Positions 60,516 through 64,000 of a stretch of DNA of 64,000 nt are shown here, piece after piece. Source of the stretch: Synchiropus splendidus (lineage: Eukaryota; Chordata; Actinopteri; Syngnathiformes; Callionymidae); assembly GCF_027744825.2 (NCBI RefSeq), contig NC_071342.1, positions 22,846,001 through 22,910,000 on the forward strand, written 5' to 3'. A program made the translations under genes and the position numbers. How positions within the stretch are numbered: the first letter of the stretch is position 1; the number at the start of each line of letters is the position of its first letter. Under the pieces are notes generated by a model. It was given only the letters and a program-made list of their open reading frames with translations, did not search any database and was not told the DNA's origin.

Positions 60516-62530
60516 CTTGACACAGTGCGTTCTTCCAAGATGGACACCCTGTGAGGTCACGTGGTCTCGTGCTCCCGCCACCCAGGGAGGACTAAAGAAG
60601 TCAAGGAAGACGCGAGACCCCCAAGAGAAACCCGAGTGTGGTCTTGATCTAAGGTCATCAGCAGGTGCTTTCTCACCACCAGGTTTTTTCTTGTTTTATT
60701 GTGTGTGGCATCTGAGGAAACTTGAGTGGTGTGGGCTCTTTGCGAGTGATAAGATGTATTGTGTGAACATCTGCCAGTAATTGAAGCCCATGTTGAGACG
60801 GACAGGCTGATTACAGCGTGTCTGCTTCCTCCTCTCCTCATGGTGACAACCGGCTCCGCTGACGTCCACCTCGCCTGCGTAGGCAGATTCCTTGGTGAGG
60901 CACACGCCTCGCCGGCTTCATGTTGTTCATGGCTACCTGCTCTGACTCATGTGTTCACCAGCTGCACATCTTATGGTAAGAAGACCTTTCACCTTGGCAG
61001 ATTTGAAGGTCGTGGTGAGGTTCTCAGCTGTTACCTTCATGCAGGGTCCCATGGATGAAACCCGGTCTCATCTGTGAACCAAGCGTCTGCTCTCAACATC
61101 ACCACGACCGTGATGAACTAACAAAGGAGATGGACGTTTTATGATCGGTACATATTTACATTGCGAGAACACTGCGCTGCTGACTCACCAGTGTTGCTCC
61201 TGATGAGGTGAGACTCAGGTGTCTTTGGACCCTCATGTGGCCACTCTGAGCTTACGAAATAAAACGGAGCTTGCGAACGACGTACGACGTTCTTGTTGAC
61301 ACACTCACAGCAAATAAGCCGGTCAAATGTGCCACTGAGTTGTTTTTAAACCTGGTGTGACTCTGACTTCACCACACAACCTCACAACAGAAGGAAGGAG
61401 TGATGCTTGAAGGAGTGTGGCATCACTCTTAAACCACAGAGTGATGCTCTGTGGTTTAAGAGTTAAAACTAAATGCAGAACCAAACAGATTTGCTCCAAA
61501 ATGTGAAGAGAGAATTCTTTGCCCTAAATTGTTGGATTTCTTTCCCCATTAGAACACACACTGACCAGAAACTTGAAAGTTAGTCTCAAAAACACATGTG
61601 AGATTGTGATAAAATCAGAACAGTTATTTAAAACAAATAAATACATTATGAAATAATAAGGGGAAATATCAAATATATATTTCCCCATATTGTCCTGCTC
61701 TTTCTGGAGACATTTTTAAAACATTTTGTTGCATTTTGCTTCTTCATATAACGTGTCAAAACAGCTGGGAGTCAGTTGCTAAATATTTTGACAAATTAAA
61801 AGGAATTTTCTACAGGACTTGAGACTAAGCACAACTGTGGCCGAGGTTCCTCTGGTGGTGAGCCTGGTATTTTTTTTTTTAACGAACCACAAGTGAGCTG
61901 TGGCTTAAAAAACGAGGAAAAACACTGGTCTAATTCTGCAGGGAGCTGCTACAGGAGGGATGAAGCTCCGGGTGCCTGACCCTTGATTTAAGGGGACTAA
62001 CACGCAAGGACTCCGTCAGAGCCCCCACACATGAAGATGACTCGTCTGCTGTTGATCTTTATGTCACTGAAGATTCTGTCTCTCCACCAACCCAGACTCG
62101 CGTCCTCCTTTGCCGAACTCTCACAAGGTGACACGCGATGAAACAAGGTGGAACCATCACAACTAGAGAAAAACACTGGTCACAACATGAAAGTGCGTCG
62201 TGTGATAGTGTTTAAAAAAAACAAAAAAAAACCTGTGGGCCACTTTGTTGTTGCTGTCTTTTTCAGTTGCACTTATGGCTACATAAAAGAGTCGACTTGA
62301 AAATGTCAACATGCTCAGCGGTCAGAGAGAAGAGAAGCGTTGGCACATGCTGATATGAGATATGACGGCGATATGGAGGAGAGTGATATGAACATGACAT
62401 TGTGAGGGATGGAAGGTGAGATCTCTGTCCGACAGATGTCGGACAGTCGGACAGCCAGGCGACGTGGCGATGGACGTCAGTCGGGTTTGCTAGCAAGCGA
62501 CCGTCGGAGTCTTTGTGAAACAACATGATC
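60516..62530. other. Intergenic spacer between convergent pdzd8 and slc18a2
   Basis: No gene recognised. It holds a diverged family 1 hAT-like copy (about 61300-61930) with a perfect hairpin inside it. Short open frames lack homology. Confidence 0.5.
61300..61930. mobile_element. hAT-like non-autonomous element, family 1, diverged copy
   Basis: Shares CACACTCACAGCAAA..AAGCC and GGTTCCTCTGGTGGTGAGCCTGG with 8131-8877 in the same order and ends in GAAAAACACTG. The left end and target duplication could not be fixed. Confidence 0.5.
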
Positions 62531-62532
62531 AC

Positions 62533-62538
62533 TTTATT
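62533..62538 (-). promoter_or_regulatory. slc18a2: slc18a2 polyadenylation signal candidate
   Basis: TTTATT on plus, read AATAAA on minus, 426 bases beyond the slc18a2 stop. A second, closer candidate is TTTATT at 62930-62935. Confidence 0.45.
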
Positions 62539-62963
62539 AAATCCACTTTTCTCTGGATATCCACGTGTCATTACAAACTGAGCTGAAGACAAACACACCC
62601 GAGTCTAAACACACGACACCATGAGTGAGAGTATTACAACTGTTCAACGGAACCTCTTTTTGGACAAACAGCAGGTGACCAGACGTGGATGGCTGGACGC
62701 GTGAAGACGACTTTGACGTAAACCAGCAAAGCGGACTCGTGTCGCGGCTCCCTGCCGTGAGCTCGGCGACGCGGCTCTCTACTGAATAAGGCTGTGGGCT
62801 GAGGAACTCTTTCAGCTTTGGTTCGGCGAAGGAGCCGACGGGACACCGAACAGAAACGCGGGACATTCACATGGAAACATCTTGGCTGCTTGTTTTTTTT
62901 TTCTCTTCCGTATTTTTTTTTGTACAACAAAATAAATCCTCTGAGCCGACGCGGCGGGCGGCG

Positions 62964-63962
62964 TTAATCGTAGTCGTCGTATTCCGGATCCATGCTCTCG
63001 CCCTGGTAGTAGGTGTGCTGTGCTGAGTAGGAGCGCGTCTTCATGGAGCAGTTGCTGTCCATCAGGATGGCCTGCAGGGGAAAGAGGACCCTGGTGAGAC
63101 ACGGCTGTGTGAGGGCCACGGTGGACCTGCACCCCAGACCAGCCCCAAATCCACAATGAGCATTTTAAAAGGCCCAGGTCAACACAATGAGAAATGACAG
63201 CGGCGTTTTAGTCTGAAGCTCTTACGACTTTCTCCTCCTGTCCCGGAGGATTCCTGAGGAAGAAGCAGAGCGGCGCAAACAAGATGTCCACGATTCCGAT
63301 GATGGTCATCAGCCAGGGGAAGCCGATGCTTTCGTCGATGGACCCTCCGATCGACGGACCTGTGACAGAGGCAGGTGTTGTCAACGGCCGAACTAAAACC
63401 TTGCAGCAGCTCCGCTCACACCGATAAATGTCGACTCTTTTCACAAGTCAGTGTCTGGCATTTGCGAATATGAAGTTCAAACACGACAGAGAAGCCCCTG
63501 GTGCCGGTCACCTGACTCACCTATAGCGTAGCCCATGCAGAAGGCCACGTCAGCGATGGCGTACACGCTGCCATAGACGGAGACGTGGCGCAAATCCACC
63601 AGGTATCCCATAATAGGCATCATGGAGGAGTCCACCATGCCTGCCACAGACAGATACATCAGCAGGGCTCTGGCTAGCTGCAGGGAAGGCTGCTCACCGA
63701 TGGCAAAGCCCACTCCGAAGTTCGGGAGAATCAGTCCGTAGATGCTCTTGGCAAATGGGACCTGCAGCACATTTTTTTAGGACGGTAACTGTAGCTCTGC
63801 AAGTATCTGATGATGCTTCTATTCTAGTGAGTTCAGCTGCGGACTCCAACATCAACATGGAAAACAAACCATGGATCCACCAAGGCTTCCAAAGAGCTCT
63901 TCATACTCACACATATCACACTGATCCCGACCACCACCATCCCGATCAGAGCACACAGCCAC
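62964..63962 (-). CDS. slc18a2: Vesicular monoamine transporter 2, C-terminal exons (partial)
   Basis: VMAT2 is a 12-helix, proton-coupled antiporter that loads dopamine, serotonin, noradrenaline and histamine into vesicles. Minus-strand exons: 63962-63911, 63761-63698, 63640-63521, 63359-63226, 63071-62964 (stop 62966-62964), all phases matching; upstream exons lie past the right edge. Recognised blocks in order: [98 protein letters not shown]. These cover roughly the last four transmembrane helices and match mammalian VMAT2 better than VMAT1 or VAChT. The cytoplasmic tail ([18 protein letters not shown], ending MDPEYDDYD) keeps an acidic end but differs from the mammalian one. The intron at 63641-63697 is 57 bp. 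Converges on pdzd8. Confidence 0.93.
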
Positions 63963-64000
63963 CTGTGGGGGCAGAGGAGAAGTGCACCGTGGGAGCCGTG

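Overview
The window is nuclear DNA from a bony fish, most likely a compact percomorph-type teleost. Its genes are split into many short exons with GT-AG introns (several only 57-77 bp). They encode vertebrate-specific proteins, and the spacers hold (CA)n and other microsatellites plus many short DNA-transposon derivatives. No bacterial, viral or plasmid features were seen. Six protein genes are supported by exon-by-exon reading with consistent splice phases.

Layout. (1) 1-2.2 kb, plus strand: the 3' part of a RasGRP gene, best match rasgrp3, with paired EF-hands, a C1 domain and a C-terminal tail. (2) 3.2-12.15 kb, plus: a complete exo1 gene (DNA repair exonuclease 1) with promoter, non-coding first exon and 13 coding exons. 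(3) 12.2-18 kb: intergenic and repeat-rich. (4) 20.0-24.9 kb, plus: an AHNAK/periaxin-type giant-repeat protein (about 1482 residues) with only the back half of a recognisable PDZ domain and a recently expanded 69-residue repeat. (5) 26.1-30.2 kb, minus: edaradd, the death-domain adaptor of the ectodysplasin receptor. (6) 33.3-58.75 kb, plus: a complete pdzd8 gene (ER lipid-transfer/tether protein) with large introns carrying transposons, microsatellites, a minisatellite built from its own exon 1 end, consensus CTCF-type motifs and possible conserved non-coding elements. (7) 63.0-64.0 kb, minus: the last exons of slc18a2 (vesicular monoamine transporter 2), cut by the right edge.

The genes do not form a pathway: they cover Ras signalling, mismatch repair, a scaffold, ectodermal NF-kB signalling, ER contact sites and monoamine storage. 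The tail-to-tail pdzd8/slc18a2 pair is, from general knowledge, also the arrangement in mammals. At least three terminal-inverted-repeat element families with 8-bp target-site duplications (hAT-like) occur in several copies, one nested inside an older dispersed repeat.

I found no clear undescribed system. The most unusual structures are the pdzd8 minisatellite that repeats a 5' splice site about ten times, an in-frame stop-free 57-bp intron in slc18a2, and a one-direction cluster of perfect CTCF-like motifs in pdzd8. Exon limits were read by eye from reading frame, splice dinucleotides and remembered family sequences. No alignment or search was run.
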